The notes: generated from the letters alone by a model not told the origin. A stretch of DNA of 64,000 nucleotides from Streptomyces sp. CG1 (GCF_041080625.1 NZ_CP163518.1:8797501-8861500); one strand, 5' to 3'; counted from the stretch's first letter, positions 50,815 through 60,504 are shown. A program made the numbers and translations.

Positions 50815-51300
50815 CTCCTTGCTCCGCTCCGATCCCAGGCCGCGCGCATTCTCTTGACGGAGAAGAACAACCAGCCGTCCCTGGCACGACAGTTGAGCCC
50901 GCTGCCCCGAGTCATGTCCCCGTTCTGGACTGTTCCCGCGAACGCGGGAGGGCTGGGAAGAGATCCGCGAAGTCAAGATCGTCACCGTCAGCAGACTGCG
51001 CTTCCTGCCTGCCCGCCAGGTGGTGCGCATCCGCCGCAAGCGCCGCCGCATAGGCGAGAAGGAGCGGCAGGCCGAGACCGCCGACGCTGTCACCGGTCTG
51101 CGCGCCGAGCAGGCCACCGCGACGAAGATCGCGGCCCGGGCACGCGCGCACTGGGTCATCGAGAACACCGTCCACCGGACCAATTACGTCACCTTCAGCG
51201 AGGGCGCCAGTCAGGTCCGCCACCCCAGCCCGGTCGTCGTGAGCGGCTTGCGCGCTCTGGCCCGCGCTACCCTCCACCGGGCCGGTGGGTCAGCATCGCC
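50815..51300 (+). pseudogene. ISAs1-family transposase remnant
   Basis: One frame gives LTEKNNQPSLARQLSPLP, matching the 'VKGNQPTL' block of ISAs1 transposases. Another frame gives a block near ARAHWVIENTVHRTNYVTFS with EGASQVRHPSP, matching the conserved 'HWxIEN.LHW..DVTF.EDASQ.R' end. Pieces are in correct order but in different frames, and the N-terminal half is missing. Confidence 0.7.
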
Positions 51301-51476
51301 GGCGGACGACGTGCTTACGCCCACTCCGAAGCGGTCCCCGCCCTCCGGGGAATCCGGTGATCAAATCGGACGCCCACGCCGCGGCGCCCTGAGGATCTCC
51401 CGTATGCCGTGGCGCTCCCCGCGGATAGGGTGGACGGTGATCGACAGGTACGGGCTGGGCGAGGGCGGCGGACGGC

Positions 51477-52541
51477 GTGGGCGGTGCCGAGGAGAGCAGG
51501 AACACGGGCACCGGGCGCCCGACGTCACGGGACGTCGCCCGGCTCGCCGGCGTGTCGCACACCGCGGTGTCCTTCGTGTTCAACGGCCGAGCCGAGGGCA
51601 ACCTCTCGCCCGCCACCCAGGAACGCATCCGGCAGGCCGCGGCCCGGCTGGGCTACCGCCCCGACCCGGTGGCCCGTGGTCTGCGCCGTCGCCGTACGGC
51701 CGTGATCGGGCTGGTCACCGATGAGATCGCGTCCTCGCCGTTCGCCGGTCGGCTGCTGCGCGGCGCCATGGAGACCGCCTGGGGCAGCGACCATCTCGTC
51801 CTCACCGTCGACTCCGGCGGTGACCCGGCCAAGGAGGACGCGGCCGTCGCGGAACTGCTCGACCGGCGCGTGGACGGCATCATCTACGCGGCCATGTCAC
51901 TGCGCCGGGTCCGTGTCCCCGAGGGCCTGCACCGCACCCACTCCGTGCTGGCCAACTGCCTGCCCGAGGACGACTCCCTGCCCGCCGTGGTCCCTGCCGA
52001 GCGCGCCGGTGGCCGTACCGCGGCCCGGCTGCTGCTCGGTGCGGGCCACCGCCGGCTCGCCGTGATCGGCGGTCTGGACGACATCGCCTCGGTGGAACGT
52101 ACCCGCGGCTTCCGGGACGCGCTGCGCGCCGAGGGTGTCACCGTGCCCGAGGAGTGGATCGTGCGCGGCGGCGGGGAGATCTCCGCGGGATACGCGGGGG
52201 CGCTGCGCCTGCTCGACGGGGTCGGGCCGGGCCGTCGCCCCACTGGCGTCCTGTGCTACAACGACCGGGTCGCGGCGGGTGTCCTGCACGCCGCGACCCG
52301 GCTCGGGATCGACGTGCCCGCCGATCTGTCCGTGGTCGGTTACGACGACCAGGAGCACATGGCCGCGTTCCTCACACCGCCGCTCACCTCGGTCGCGCTG
52401 CCGCACCGGGCGATGGGCGAGGCGGCGGCCCGGCTGCTCCTGGACGCCATCGAAGCCGGCCGTACGCCGCCCGCGACCGTCCGGCGCCTGGCCTGCCCTG
52501 TGGTCAGCCGCGCCTCCGTGGGTCCGGCGCCCACCCGGTGA
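51477..52541 (+). CDS. LacI-family transcriptional regulator of the fructan locus
   Basis: A 354-residue repressor; GTG start. The HTH and hinge begin at about residue 15 (TSRDVARLAGVSHTAVSFVF, then QAAARLGYRPDPVARGL), with the periplasmic-binding-like sugar domain after it. It ends convergently with the GH32 gene: the two coding regions overlap by 38 bases at their 3' ends. CTAACTCGTGTTAG and TAACGAGTTA near 57.1-57.2 kb are candidate operators. The inducer is probably a fructose-containing sugar or derivative. Confidence 0.88.
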   Translation: MGGAEESRNTGTGRPTSRDVARLAGVSHTAVSFVFNGRAEGNLSPATQERIRQAAARLGYRPDPVARGLRRRRTAVIGLVTDEIASSPFAGRLLRGAMETAWGSDHLVLTVDSGGDPAKEDAAVAELLDRRVDGIIYAAMSLRRVRVPEGLHRTHSVLANCLPEDDSLPAVVPAERAGGRTAARLLLGAGHRRLAVIGGLDDIASVERTRGFRDALRAEGVTVPEEWIVRGGGEISAGYAGALRLLDGVGPGRRPTGVLCYNDRVAAGVLHAATRLGIDVPADLSVVGYDDQEHMAAFLTPPLTSVALPHRAMGEAAARLLLDAIEAGRTPPATVRRLACPVVSRASVGPAPTR

Positions 52542-53895
52542 CCCGGGCACCCGGCCCGTCGACGACCAGCTCGGCGATGTCGCCGGGGCGCCGGTAGACG
52601 CGCTCGGTGACCATGGCCCGTTCCGCGACGAAGAGTTCGAGGAGCGAGCCGTCGACGAGCAGCCGGAGCGCGAGTTCCGGCCCCTTCGGCACGTGCACGG
52701 TGATCGGGGCGGAGCCTTCCCTGCCGGTCCGGGGCCAGGCGCTGCGGTCGAGGACGACGGTCCCGGAGGCAGGGTCCGCCCGGACGGTCAGCTCCCGGCC
52801 CGCCGCGCCCCGGAGCAGGCTTACCGTGGCCGGTTCACATGCCGTGACCGTCAGGTCGTACGTGTGGGGAAGCGGAACCCGGCCCGGCGCGGTGACGAAC
52901 GGCTCGGCCGGGCGCAGCAGGTCGAGTTCCGGGGCCGGACTCACCCGCAGTGAACCGTCGGGGTGGATGTCGACGACCCGTGGCGCGGTGAGTACGCCTG
53001 CCCATCCGGCCCGGTGCATCTCCTCTTGCGGGCGGGCCTCCCACGACCAGCCCCACAGCAGTGCGCGGTCCGGCTCCTGGAGCACGGTGGGAGCGTAGAA
53101 GTCCCGCCCCTGGTCGAGCCGGCCGCCGGCGCGCGGCACAAACCTCAACGCGCCCTGACCATCCGCCTGCAGACGGCCGGTCAGGTATCCCGTGGAGCAG
53201 GGATCTCCGTCCCACAGGGACACCAGAAGCACGTGGTCACCGCCTGCTGTCCGGTACAGGTGCGGGCACTCCCAGCCCACCGACTTGTCGCCGAACACGC
53301 CCACGGCCACCGGGTCCTTGCCGTCCAGCAGCACACCGGCGAACCGCCAGTCGGTCAGGTCGTCGCAGTCGTAGAGCAGGACCGACGGCGTGCCGTCGGC
53401 GTGCCCGGCCCCGACGAGGGCCCAGCGCCTGTCCGCGCAGCGGAAGACGAACGGGTCGCGGAACATCACGACGTCCAGTCCCGGCGGCGGCCCTGCCACC
53501 ACCGGCGTCGGCAGCGGCTTCCACTCGGTCAGCCGCTCGTCGTCCGGGTCCGCCGCCCGCGCCAGGCAGATGGTGCCGAGTCCGGCGTGGGCACGGTCGA
53601 CTCCCGTGTATACGGCGGTCGGTGTGCCGGCTTCGTCGATCACGCAGCCCGACCAGCAGCCGGCCTCGTCGGGGCCGCCTGGCGTCGGCGTGAGGGCGAC
53701 CGGGTGGTGTTCCCAGTGGACGAGGTCGCGGCTCGAGGCGTGGCCCCAGTGGATGTCGGCGTGGACCGGGGCGTCCGGGTTGTACTGGTAGAAGAGGTGC
53801 CGGCGGCCGCGCCAACGGAACGGGCCGTTGGGGTCGTTGATCCAGCCCGCGGCCGGACTGATCCGGAACCGAGGTGCGTGGGGGTCGTGGCTCAC
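52504..53895 (-). CDS. Glycoside hydrolase family 32, cytoplasmic beta-fructosidase
   Basis: A 463-residue enzyme; GTG start overlapping the permease stop by four bases. The nucleophile block is AGWINDPNGPFRW near residue 20, the transition-state stabiliser is in MFRDPFVFRCAD, and the acid/base is in VGWECPHLYRTAG. A C-terminal beta-sandwich follows (LLVDGSLLELFV). There is no signal peptide, so it acts on imported sucrose or fructo-oligosaccharides. It is the last gene of the binding protein-permease-permease-hydrolase operon. Confidence 0.92.
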   Translation of the reverse strand: MSHDPHAPRFRISPAAGWINDPNGPFRWRGRRHLFYQYNPDAPVHADIHWGHASSRDLVHWEHHPVALTPTPGGPDEAGCWSGCVIDEAGTPTAVYTGVDRAHAGLGTICLARAADPDDERLTEWKPLPTPVVAGPPPGLDVVMFRDPFVFRCADRRWALVGAGHADGTPSVLLYDCDDLTDWRFAGVLLDGKDPVAVGVFGDKSVGWECPHLYRTAGGDHVLLVSLWDGDPCSTGYLTGRLQADGQGALRFVPRAGGRLDQGRDFYAPTVLQEPDRALLWGWSWEARPQEEMHRAGWAGVLTAPRVVDIHPDGSLRVSPAPELDLLRPAEPFVTAPGRVPLPHTYDLTVTACEPATVSLLRGAAGRELTVRADPASGTVVLDRSAWPRTGREGSAPITVHVPKGPELALRLLVDGSLLELFVAERAMVTERVYRRPGDIAELVVDGPGARVTGWAPDPRRRG

Positions 53896-54746
53896 CGGTT
53901 GACTCCTGCCGAGGTGATGCCCTCGCGCAGAGGGCGCTGGCCGACGACGAACACGGCGACGGCGGGGAGCATCGAGAGCACGACCCCGGCCAGGACCACC
54001 GAGATCGACCCGGTGCCGAGGTTGCCCTGCAGGGAGACCAGACCCAGCGGAAGCGTGTAGTTCTGGCCGGAGGTCTCCAGGATCAGCGGGCGGAAGAACT
54101 CGTTCCAGTGGTAGTTGAAGGCCAGCACGCCGACGATCGCCAGGCCGGGTGTGGCCAGCGGCGCGTACACCGAGCGGAAGATCCGCCAGGGCCCCGCGCC
54201 GTCCAGCATGGCCGCCTCGCCCAGGTCCTTCGGCATACCGAGGAAGTACTGGCGCATCAGGAAGGTGCCGAAGGCGGTCGGGAAGGCCGGGATGATCAGG
54301 CCGAGGAGCGTGTCGGTGAGGCCCATGGACTTCAGTACGAGGAATACCGGCACGATGGTGACCTGCAACGGCACCATCATGGTCGCCAGGACCAGGCCGA
54401 AGAGCGGCTTCTTGAGACGGAACTCCAGGCGCGCGAAGGCGTATCCGGCCAGGCCCGCCGTGATCATCTGGCCGACGGCGATCAGTGCCGTCACCAGCGT
54501 GGAGTTCAGGGCGAGCAGCCACACGTCGATCTGCTGGAAGACCCCGCGGTAGGCAGCAGTCGTCGGGTGCGTCGGGATGATCTGCGGGGGCAGGTCGAAG
54601 GACTGGGCCGGAGTGCGCAGGGAGGTGGCGACGGTCCAGATGACCGGGCCCAGCGTCAGCAGGGCGCACACGGTCAGTCCGGCGATCCGGGCCCAGGGGG
54701 TGAGTGAGTAACGTACGCGGCTCAGGGTCGGGGTTGCTTGGCTCAT
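53892..54746 (-). CDS. ABC sugar permease, MalG type
   Basis: A 284-residue membrane protein with six helices. The cytoplasmic EAA loop reads EAAMLDGAGPWRIFRSVYAP, which contacts the ATPase. A GTG nine bases earlier (54755) is an alternative start; the ATG at 54746 has a better ribosome site (GGTGAG). It partners with the permease at 54760-55710. No ATPase gene is present, so a shared MsiK-type ATPase encoded elsewhere is expected, as usual in Streptomyces. Confidence 0.9.
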   Translation of the reverse strand: MSQATPTLSRVRYSLTPWARIAGLTVCALLTLGPVIWTVATSLRTPAQSFDLPPQIIPTHPTTAAYRGVFQQIDVWLLALNSTLVTALIAVGQMITAGLAGYAFARLEFRLKKPLFGLVLATMMVPLQVTIVPVFLVLKSMGLTDTLLGLIIPAFPTAFGTFLMRQYFLGMPKDLGEAAMLDGAGPWRIFRSVYAPLATPGLAIVGVLAFNYHWNEFFRPLILETSGQNYTLPLGLVSLQGNLGTGSISVVLAGVVLSMLPAVAVFVVGQRPLREGITSAGVNR

Positions 54747-54759
54747 GCGGCTCACCGGC

Positions 54760-55710
54760 TCACTGGTAGTGGACGAAACGCCGGCTGAGCCGGAACTGGA
54801 GGGCGGTGACCGCCATGATCAGCACGAAGAGCAGCACGCCCACCGCGGATGCCTCGCCGAAGTTCAGCTGCTCGAAGGCCCTCTCGTAGATCACCATCAC
54901 CACGGTGCGGGTGGCGTCGCCGGGCCCGCCGTCGGTGAGGACGTAGGGCTGTTCGAAGACCTGCAGGGCATTGATGATGCCGACCACCGACGCGACGAGC
55001 AGTGTCGGCGACAGCAGCGGCAGCGTGATGCCGAGGTGCTTGCGCAGGCCGGTCGCGCCGTCGAGAGCGGCGGCTTCGTGGATCTCCTTGGGGATGTTGT
55101 TCAGACCGCCGACGAACAGCAGGAACGAGAACCCGAACTGCTGCCAGACGTAGACCAGGATCACCGTGGCCATCGCCGCGTGCTCCGAGGTCAGCCACGG
55201 CACGGGCGCGACGCCGACCAGGCCGATCAGCCAGTTCACCACCCCGAAGTCCTGGTTGAACAGGTACTTCATCACCACCGAGATCGACGCGGCGGACAGC
55301 ACCAGCGGGAAGAAGAACGCCGAACGGAACACCGACCGCAGCCACACCGGCATCCGCCCGTTCAGGGCGAGCGCCAGCGCCAGCGCGATCAGCAGTTGCA
55401 GCGCGACCGCGAAGACCATGAACACGAGTGTGTTGCGGAAGGAGACCAGGACGGTCGAATCCGTGAAGGTCGTGCGGTAGTTGGCGCCGCCGGCGAAACG
55501 GGGCGGGTCGATCACGTTCCAGTGGAACAGGCTCAGCACGACGGACCCGATGATCGGCACGACCGTGAAGACGACGATGCCGACGACCGTGGGCGCCAGG
55601 AACAGCGCGGCCAGCAGCCGGGCGCCACGATCGCGGACAGACGGCCGCACGGCGACGGCGGGTGGCGTGGCGGGCCGCGGACGTACGGCCGGGACCTGGG
55701 TGTTCGTCAT
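54760..55710 (-). CDS. ABC sugar permease, MalF type
   Basis: A 316-residue membrane protein with six helices and the EAA loop EAAALDGATGLRKHLGITLP. It has a long cytoplasmic N-terminus rich in Pro and Arg. The start overlaps the binding-protein stop by four bases, so transport subunits are made in a coupled manner. It would form the channel for fructan oligosaccharides with the next permease. Confidence 0.9.
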   Translation of the reverse strand: MTNTQVPAVRPRPATPPAVAVRPSVRDRGARLLAALFLAPTVVGIVVFTVVPIIGSVVLSLFHWNVIDPPRFAGGANYRTTFTDSTVLVSFRNTLVFMVFAVALQLLIALALALALNGRMPVWLRSVFRSAFFFPLVLSAASISVVMKYLFNQDFGVVNWLIGLVGVAPVPWLTSEHAAMATVILVYVWQQFGFSFLLFVGGLNNIPKEIHEAAALDGATGLRKHLGITLPLLSPTLLVASVVGIINALQVFEQPYVLTDGGPGDATRTVVMVIYERAFEQLNFGEASAVGVLLFVLIMAVTALQFRLSRRFVHYQ

Positions 55711-57116
55711 ACCTCACGCTCCATGGCCTGCTCCAGGTCGCCCTGCATCCGGCGCAGCGCGGGACCCACCGCACGCGGCGAGGCCAGCGCGGTGCCGGTG
55801 TACTTGAGCAGGACGTCGGTCACCTCGGCGACCTGCGGCGGCGCGGGGATCGGGCCGGTGTCGGGAAACCGCTCGAGGGTGTCGTAGAAGACCTGCCAGT
55901 GTGCCGGGCCGCTCGCGGCGTAGCGTGCGGCGTTCAGCATCGAACGCCGGGCCGGGGTGGTCTGGTTGCTCTTGAACAGCCGGGTCATGGTGTCCTTGCG
56001 AGCCGCGTATTTGATGAACTCCCAGGCGGCTTCCTGCTTCTTCGAGGTGCGCAGCAGCGCGTAGCCCGCCGCGCCGAACTGGTGGCGCTGGGTATGCCAG
56101 CGCGGGAAGTACTGCACGTCGTAGTCGGCGGCCCGCATGCCGGCCAGATGCAGGCCGCCCGCCCAGAATCCGCCCGCCGGTGTGACGCCGACGCGGCCGG
56201 TGGAGAACACGCCGACCAGATTGCTGCCGTTGCCGCCCTCGGGCCGGGTGCACAGGTTCTCCTGGACGAGGGAAGCGAGATAGTCGTACGCCTCCTCGAC
56301 CCGGTCGGCGGTGGCCTGGGGGGTCGTCCAGCGGAAGCCCCCGCCGCGCCCCTGCCGGTCGGCGGCCGGGTAGAAGGTGTCCCACAGCCAGGACCCGCCG
56401 GGCGCCTTCGACTCCTTCAGCAGGTTCGTGCCGCCCGCGAAGAGCCAGGGCACCACGCCGCCCCACAGCCGGTTGGTCCAGAAGTACGGGGTGAAGTGCG
56501 CATCGCCGGCACGTTTCATCTCCCGCAGCAGCGCGGTGAAGTCGTCGCGGCTCCAGTCGGCCGCCGGGAAACCCGCGCCTGCCCGTTTCAGCACCTGCTT
56601 GTTGAGGTACATGTCGGCGGCGTTGAACTCCATCGGCAGTTGGTAGAGGTTCCCCTCGTACATCATCGATTCCACCAGCGAGGGGTGGACGTCGGCGAAG
56701 TACTCACGCAGCTCCGCCGCGTCCCGCCGCACCCAGCGGTCCAGGGGCACGCCGAGCCGCCGGGCGAACAACTGCACGCCCTCGGTGGCCACATACACCA
56801 GGTCGGGGGCGGTGCCCGCGGCGATCTGGGTGAGGATCTTCGCGAAGAAATCCGACCAGTCGACGGCCTGCACCGCGTTCACCCGCAGCGGGATGTCGGG
56901 GTGGAGCCGGTGGAAGCCCTTGGTGAGGGCGTCGACGGTGGCCGGGTCGAAGGCGGAGCCGAGGGTGGCGACGACGAGGGAGCCGTCGTCACGGCCGGGG
57001 ATGTCGGCTCCCGTGAGCCGGTCCCAGCTCGCGGCGGTCGCGGCCAGGGCGGCTGCTCCGGCCCCGTATGCGCCGTACCGCAGCAGCGTGCGGCGGGGGA
57101 GGTGCGAGTCAGTCAT
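55707..57116 (-). CDS. Sugar ABC transporter substrate-binding protein
   Basis: A 469-residue extracellular solute-binding protein. The N-terminus SHLPRRTLLRYGAYGAGAAA has a twin-Arg-like start and a hydrophobic core, so export by Tat is likely. No lipobox Cys is obvious, so membrane attachment would be atypical. The mature part shows the family-1 fold: TLGSAFDPATVDALTKGFHR, AAGTAPDLVYVATEG, EGNLYQLPMEFNAADMYLNK, AAWEFIKYAARKD. It probably binds fructose oligomers. An ATG at 57116 is used; a TTG is one codon upstream. Confidence 0.85.
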   Translation of the reverse strand: MTDSHLPRRTLLRYGAYGAGAAALAATAASWDRLTGADIPGRDDGSLVVATLGSAFDPATVDALTKGFHRLHPDIPLRVNAVQAVDWSDFFAKILTQIAAGTAPDLVYVATEGVQLFARRLGVPLDRWVRRDAAELREYFADVHPSLVESMMYEGNLYQLPMEFNAADMYLNKQVLKRAGAGFPAADWSRDDFTALLREMKRAGDAHFTPYFWTNRLWGGVVPWLFAGGTNLLKESKAPGGSWLWDTFYPAADRQGRGGGFRWTTPQATADRVEEAYDYLASLVQENLCTRPEGGNGSNLVGVFSTGRVGVTPAGGFWAGGLHLAGMRAADYDVQYFPRWHTQRHQFGAAGYALLRTSKKQEAAWEFIKYAARKDTMTRLFKSNQTTPARRSMLNAARYAASGPAHWQVFYDTLERFPDTGPIPAPPQVAEVTDVLLKYTGTALASPRAVGPALRRMQGDLEQAMEREV

Positions 57117-57125
57117 CAAACGGGC

Positions 57126-57230
57126 CTAACTCGTGTTAGATCAGGGTTGATGCCCCAGATGATGTGAACCGGGCAGTAGACCTGTCAAGGGGTCGGGAAC
57201 GCTTGACCTTTAACGAGTTAGGTCTACAGT
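57126..57230. promoter_or_regulatory. LacI operators and promoter of the fructan locus
   Basis: CTAACTCGTGTTAG (57126-57139) sits just before the binding-protein gene and TAACGAGTTA (57211-57220) before the secreted hydrolase; both share TAAC...GTTA arms. The second lies exactly between TTGACC (-35, 57203-57208) and TACAGT (-10, 57225-57230), so bound repressor would block RNA polymerase. This is a divergent control region for both transcripts. Confidence 0.75.
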
Positions 57231-57340
57231 CCTCGTTCACATGAGCCGATTTTTCACGCCCTCCGCGTCGTGAGCCGCACTCGCGTGCGTGACGAGCCGC
57301 CACGGGCCCTCATGGGCCGCCACGAGAGGAACGATGCGTC

Positions 57341-58930
57341 ATGCCCGGAACATCGGGGATTTCCAGGAGATCACTGTTCGCGGGATCGGCGGCGGGCACC
57401 GCCGCCGCGCTGCTGCCCACCGGAACGGCCACGGCCGCCCCGAAGCCCAAGCCCGGGGCCACGGCCAAGAGCAGGACCAAGTCTGCGGCGAACGGGGCGA
57501 GTTACCGCGCCGCGTACCACTTCACGGTCCCCGAGCAGTGGAAGAACGACCCGCAGCGGCCCGTCTGGATCGACGGCGAGTACCACTACTACTACCTCTA
57601 CAACGCCGACTACTTCACCGGTGTCGTCGGCACCGCGTGGCGCCTGGCCACCACCAAGGACCTGGTCTCCTTCGCCGACCGCGGGGTCGCCGTGCCCAAG
57701 GACACCACGCCCAACGGCGATCTCTGGTCCGGTTCGGCGGTGGTCGACACCGGCAACACGGCCGGATTCGGCGCGGGCGCGGTCGTCGTCATCGTCACCA
57801 TGTCCCCCGGCGGGGGCACCCACCACCAGGAGCAGTTCCTGTACTACTCGACCGACGGCGGCCTCACCTTCGACAACTACGGGACCGACCCCGTCCTGCC
57901 CAACCCCGGCGTCGCCGACTTCCGCGACCCCAAGGTGATCCGCGACGAGGACCGGGGCCGCTGGGTGATGGCCCTCGCCGAGAACGACAAGATCGGTTTC
58001 TACCACTCCGACGACCTCAAGTCCTGGACGTACGTGAACGGTTTCGTCCACGACGGCATCGGCGTCCTGGAGTGCCCCGACCTGTTCCGCATCACCGCCG
58101 ACGACGGCACCGTGAAATGGGTGCTCGGCGCGAGCGCCAACGGGAAGAGCTCGGGGCTGCCCAACACGTACGCCTACTGGACGGGTTCCTTCGACGGCAG
58201 CGCGTTCACCGCTGAGGCGAGTGACCCGCAGTGGCTCGACCACGGCTGGGACTGGTACGCCGCCGTCACCTTCGAGAAGCGGGACGCGAGCGGCGCGGTG
58301 GACGCGGCTGCCCGGTACGCGATCGGATGGGTGAACGACTGGGACTACGCCGACACCACCCCCACCATCGACTGCGACGGCTTCAACGGCACCGACTCCA
58401 TCGTCCGCGAGATCACCCTGAAGAAGGCATCCGACAACACCTACTACCTCGCCTCCCAGCCCGTCGCCGGCCTCGACTCGCATGTCTCCCGCACCGTGAA
58501 CCTGGGCGACGTGACCGTGGACGGCACGAAGGTGCTCGACTACACCGGTATCTCCTACGAGGTGACGACCGAGATCACCTGGTCCCAACTCACCGGCGCC
58601 GGCCTCCAGCTGAGGCGCTCACCCGACGGCGGTCGGCACATCGATGCCGGGATCTACGCCAACTACGCCTTCCTCAACCGACGCAACACGGTGAACGCCG
58701 ACACGTCCGGCAAGTGGCAGGAGAGCCACACCCCGTTCGACCCGTCCGCCGGCACGGTGAAGCTGCGCATGCTGGTGGACCGCACTTCGGTGGAGATGTT
58801 CGTCGACGACGGCCGCTACGTGCACACCAGCCAGGTGTTCCCGTACTTGCTGGACACCCGGCTCGCACTGTTCACGATCGGCGGCAGCGCGGTGTTCCGC
58901 AACACGGTGATACGCGAGTTCTCGGTGTGA
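57341..58930 (+). CDS. Secreted GH32 fructan hydrolase (levanase-type)
   Basis: A 529-residue enzyme with a Tat signal peptide (SRRSLFAGSAAGTAAALLP, ending near TATAA). GH32 catalytic blocks: nucleophile in EQWKNDPQRPVW (the usual N-D-P-N-G is NDPQR here), VADFRDPKVIRDE (stabiliser) and GVLECPDLFRIT (acid/base). A C-terminal sandwich ends in FRNTVIREFSV. It cuts levan- or inulin-type polymers outside the cell; the ABC system then imports products for the cytoplasmic GH32. The ribosome site (GAGAGGAA) is rather far from the ATG. Confidence 0.88.
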   Translation: MPGTSGISRRSLFAGSAAGTAAALLPTGTATAAPKPKPGATAKSRTKSAANGASYRAAYHFTVPEQWKNDPQRPVWIDGEYHYYYLYNADYFTGVVGTAWRLATTKDLVSFADRGVAVPKDTTPNGDLWSGSAVVDTGNTAGFGAGAVVVIVTMSPGGGTHHQEQFLYYSTDGGLTFDNYGTDPVLPNPGVADFRDPKVIRDEDRGRWVMALAENDKIGFYHSDDLKSWTYVNGFVHDGIGVLECPDLFRITADDGTVKWVLGASANGKSSGLPNTYAYWTGSFDGSAFTAEASDPQWLDHGWDWYAAVTFEKRDASGAVDAAARYAIGWVNDWDYADTTPTIDCDGFNGTDSIVREITLKKASDNTYYLASQPVAGLDSHVSRTVNLGDVTVDGTKVLDYTGISYEVTTEITWSQLTGAGLQLRRSPDGGRHIDAGIYANYAFLNRRNTVNADTSGKWQESHTPFDPSAGTVKLRMLVDRTSVEMFVDDGRYVHTSQVFPYLLDTRLALFTIGGSAVFRNTVIREFSV

Positions 58931-59367
58931 GGCCAGCCAGGGGCGCGGGTGCACACCATACGCGTGAACCCGATCGGCAACACCGGAACGGGCCGCCCGG
59001 ACCTGGAAGGATCCGCGCTCCGCCCCGCTGACGCGGCGAAGCCGAACGTCTTCCGCGTCCGGGTCGTATGGCTCATGCCGGCGAGGCTGTCCTGACCTCC
59101 CACCGCATTCCGAGATCAAACCGGGCGAACGTGGCTCTCCCCGGACCTTGCCCCGGCGGAGCCCCTGCGCGTTGGAAGGGGAATCCGCCGCGGGCGAGTA
59201 CGAGCCCCGTTCGCGAGCTGGCGAGATCCTCCCGCGCGGCGCTTGCCTGGCTCCGTGGGGCCTGATCGAGGCCGCGTTGAGGCCGCAAGGACAGGAGCAA
59301 ACCGTGGTGCTGTGGTCGATGACCATGCTCATGAGCGGGCGCCTGGCCGGACGCCGCCCGGCCGGCG
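58931..59367. other. Intergenic DNA, no gene recognised
   Basis: Between the secreted hydrolase and the transposase debris. No frame on either strand gives recognisable protein features, and no clear hairpin terminator for the hydrolase was found. Confidence 0.4.
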
Positions 59368-59840
59368 TCAGACGGCCGGCATCGCGAGCGCGATGAACGC
59401 TCCCGGCCGCACCTGGAGTGCCCGCCCTCGCTCCACCAGTCGTTTCGCCTTCGATCGCAGTCCCTCGACCTCCGCCGGGATGTCCTCCGGTCTCAGCTCG
59501 ACGGCCAGTTGCCAGCAGCGCATGCCCTACCGGTCCGCTTCAGATTCCAGCACCGACAAGATCCGCTGGTGGTCCGGCGCGAGGGCTGTCGCCGCCATGC
59601 CTGTCTCCCGCCGGGGCACCGTCGAACCCGTCACCACGCTTCCCGTCGGCTCCGTGACCATCGAAGGCGGCCCGGCCGGCACCTCGTCACTGTCACCCGG
59701 GCATCCACCAACCGCTGAAGCTCGCGTTCGGCCTCACCGAGCGCGGCCTGCACCCGCTGGGCCTCCTCCTGCAACCGCGCGACGATCTCCTCCCGGACCC
59801 TCTTCTCCCTGGCCTCCAGCAGACCGAGCACCGACGCCAC
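59368..59840 (-). pseudogene. Broken IS-associated coiled-coil/HTH protein
   Basis: The minus strand starts MASVLGLLEAREKRVREEIV, then AQRVQAALGEAERELQRLVD. A frame shift after DARVTV leads to pieces such as RILSVLESEAD, a stop, WQLAVELRPEDIPAEVEGLR, SKAKRLVERGRALQVRPGAF. This matches a protein often found beside insertion sequences in Streptomyces, with an N-terminal coiled coil and a C-terminal winged region. At least one frameshift and one stop are present. Confidence 0.55.
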
Positions 59841-59904
59841 CAGCCACCTCCACGAGCCAAACGAGCGGACGAATCATGCCCATCTCTCCCGCCACCGACC
59901 GGAG

Positions 59905-60146
59905 TTCATGTCCTTGACCAGGCGCACGTTCAGGTTGTCCCAGCACCACACCACCGGGGTGCCGAGCTGGATGTGGGTCATGACGATCAGGTCGTGGTAC
60001 TGGCGCCAGGAGAACGCCTTCGGCTCGCCCCGGCGGCCGCGTCAGATGTGCAGCTTGAAGAAGAAGCGGGGCCGGTGTCCGGCGCGGTATCAGACCACTC
60101 CGGCGATGCTGACCCGGTCGCGGTTGCGGCCGCCGTCACGCTCCAT
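59905..60146 (-). pseudogene. IS630-family transposase fragment
   Basis: Read on the minus strand: MERDGGRNRDRVSIAGVV, stop, HRPRFFFKLHI, stop, RGEPKAFSWRQYHDLIVMTH, IQLGTPVVWCWDNLNVRLVK. The order and the WDN block fit the DDE_3 domain of IS630 transposases (second catalytic Asp in WDN). Two in-frame stops and missing ends make it a relic. Confidence 0.65.
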
Positions 60147-60164
60147 GGCCAGCTCCTTGTTGTC

Positions 60165-60389
60165 CTACTTCAGCCGCGCGTTCTCCCGCCGCAGCCGCGC
60201 GAGTTCCTCGCTCTCGCCGGCCGTCCCGGCGCCGTCTGCCCTGCTGGCCCGGGACACCCAGCTGGCCAGCGTGGTCTCGTGGATCCCGAGGTCCTTCGCG
60301 ACCTGCGCGATAGACTTGCCGGTCTCGGTGACGATCCGCACAGCCCCCTCGCGGAAATCCGCGTCGGACTTCCGTCTCTTGGCTGCCAT
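60165..60389 (-). pseudogene. IS3-type OrfA (transposase_8), truncated
   Basis: A 74-residue piece: MAAKRRKSDADFREGAVRIV, TETGKSIAQVAKDLGIHETT, LASWVSRA, then a leucine-zipper-like RLRRENARLK and a stop. This is the helix-turn-helix OrfA of IS3-type elements. OrfB with the DDE domain is not present downstream, so it is an orphan. Confidence 0.75.
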
Positions 60390-60504
60390 GACTCCCGACT
60401 TCCCCTGCAGTCATGGTCTCTACGCTACGAGGGGAAGTTCACGCTATGGGCTGCCGGCCCACCGGATAGGCCAGCTCTCCGAGCAGGTCCGGAATGTGAC
60501 GCTC

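Noticed and set aside
52504..54669. Extended GH32 frame reaching into the permease
   Set aside because: The extra N-terminal part is the permease read out of frame; the GTG at 53895 places the GH32 nucleophile block at the normal position.
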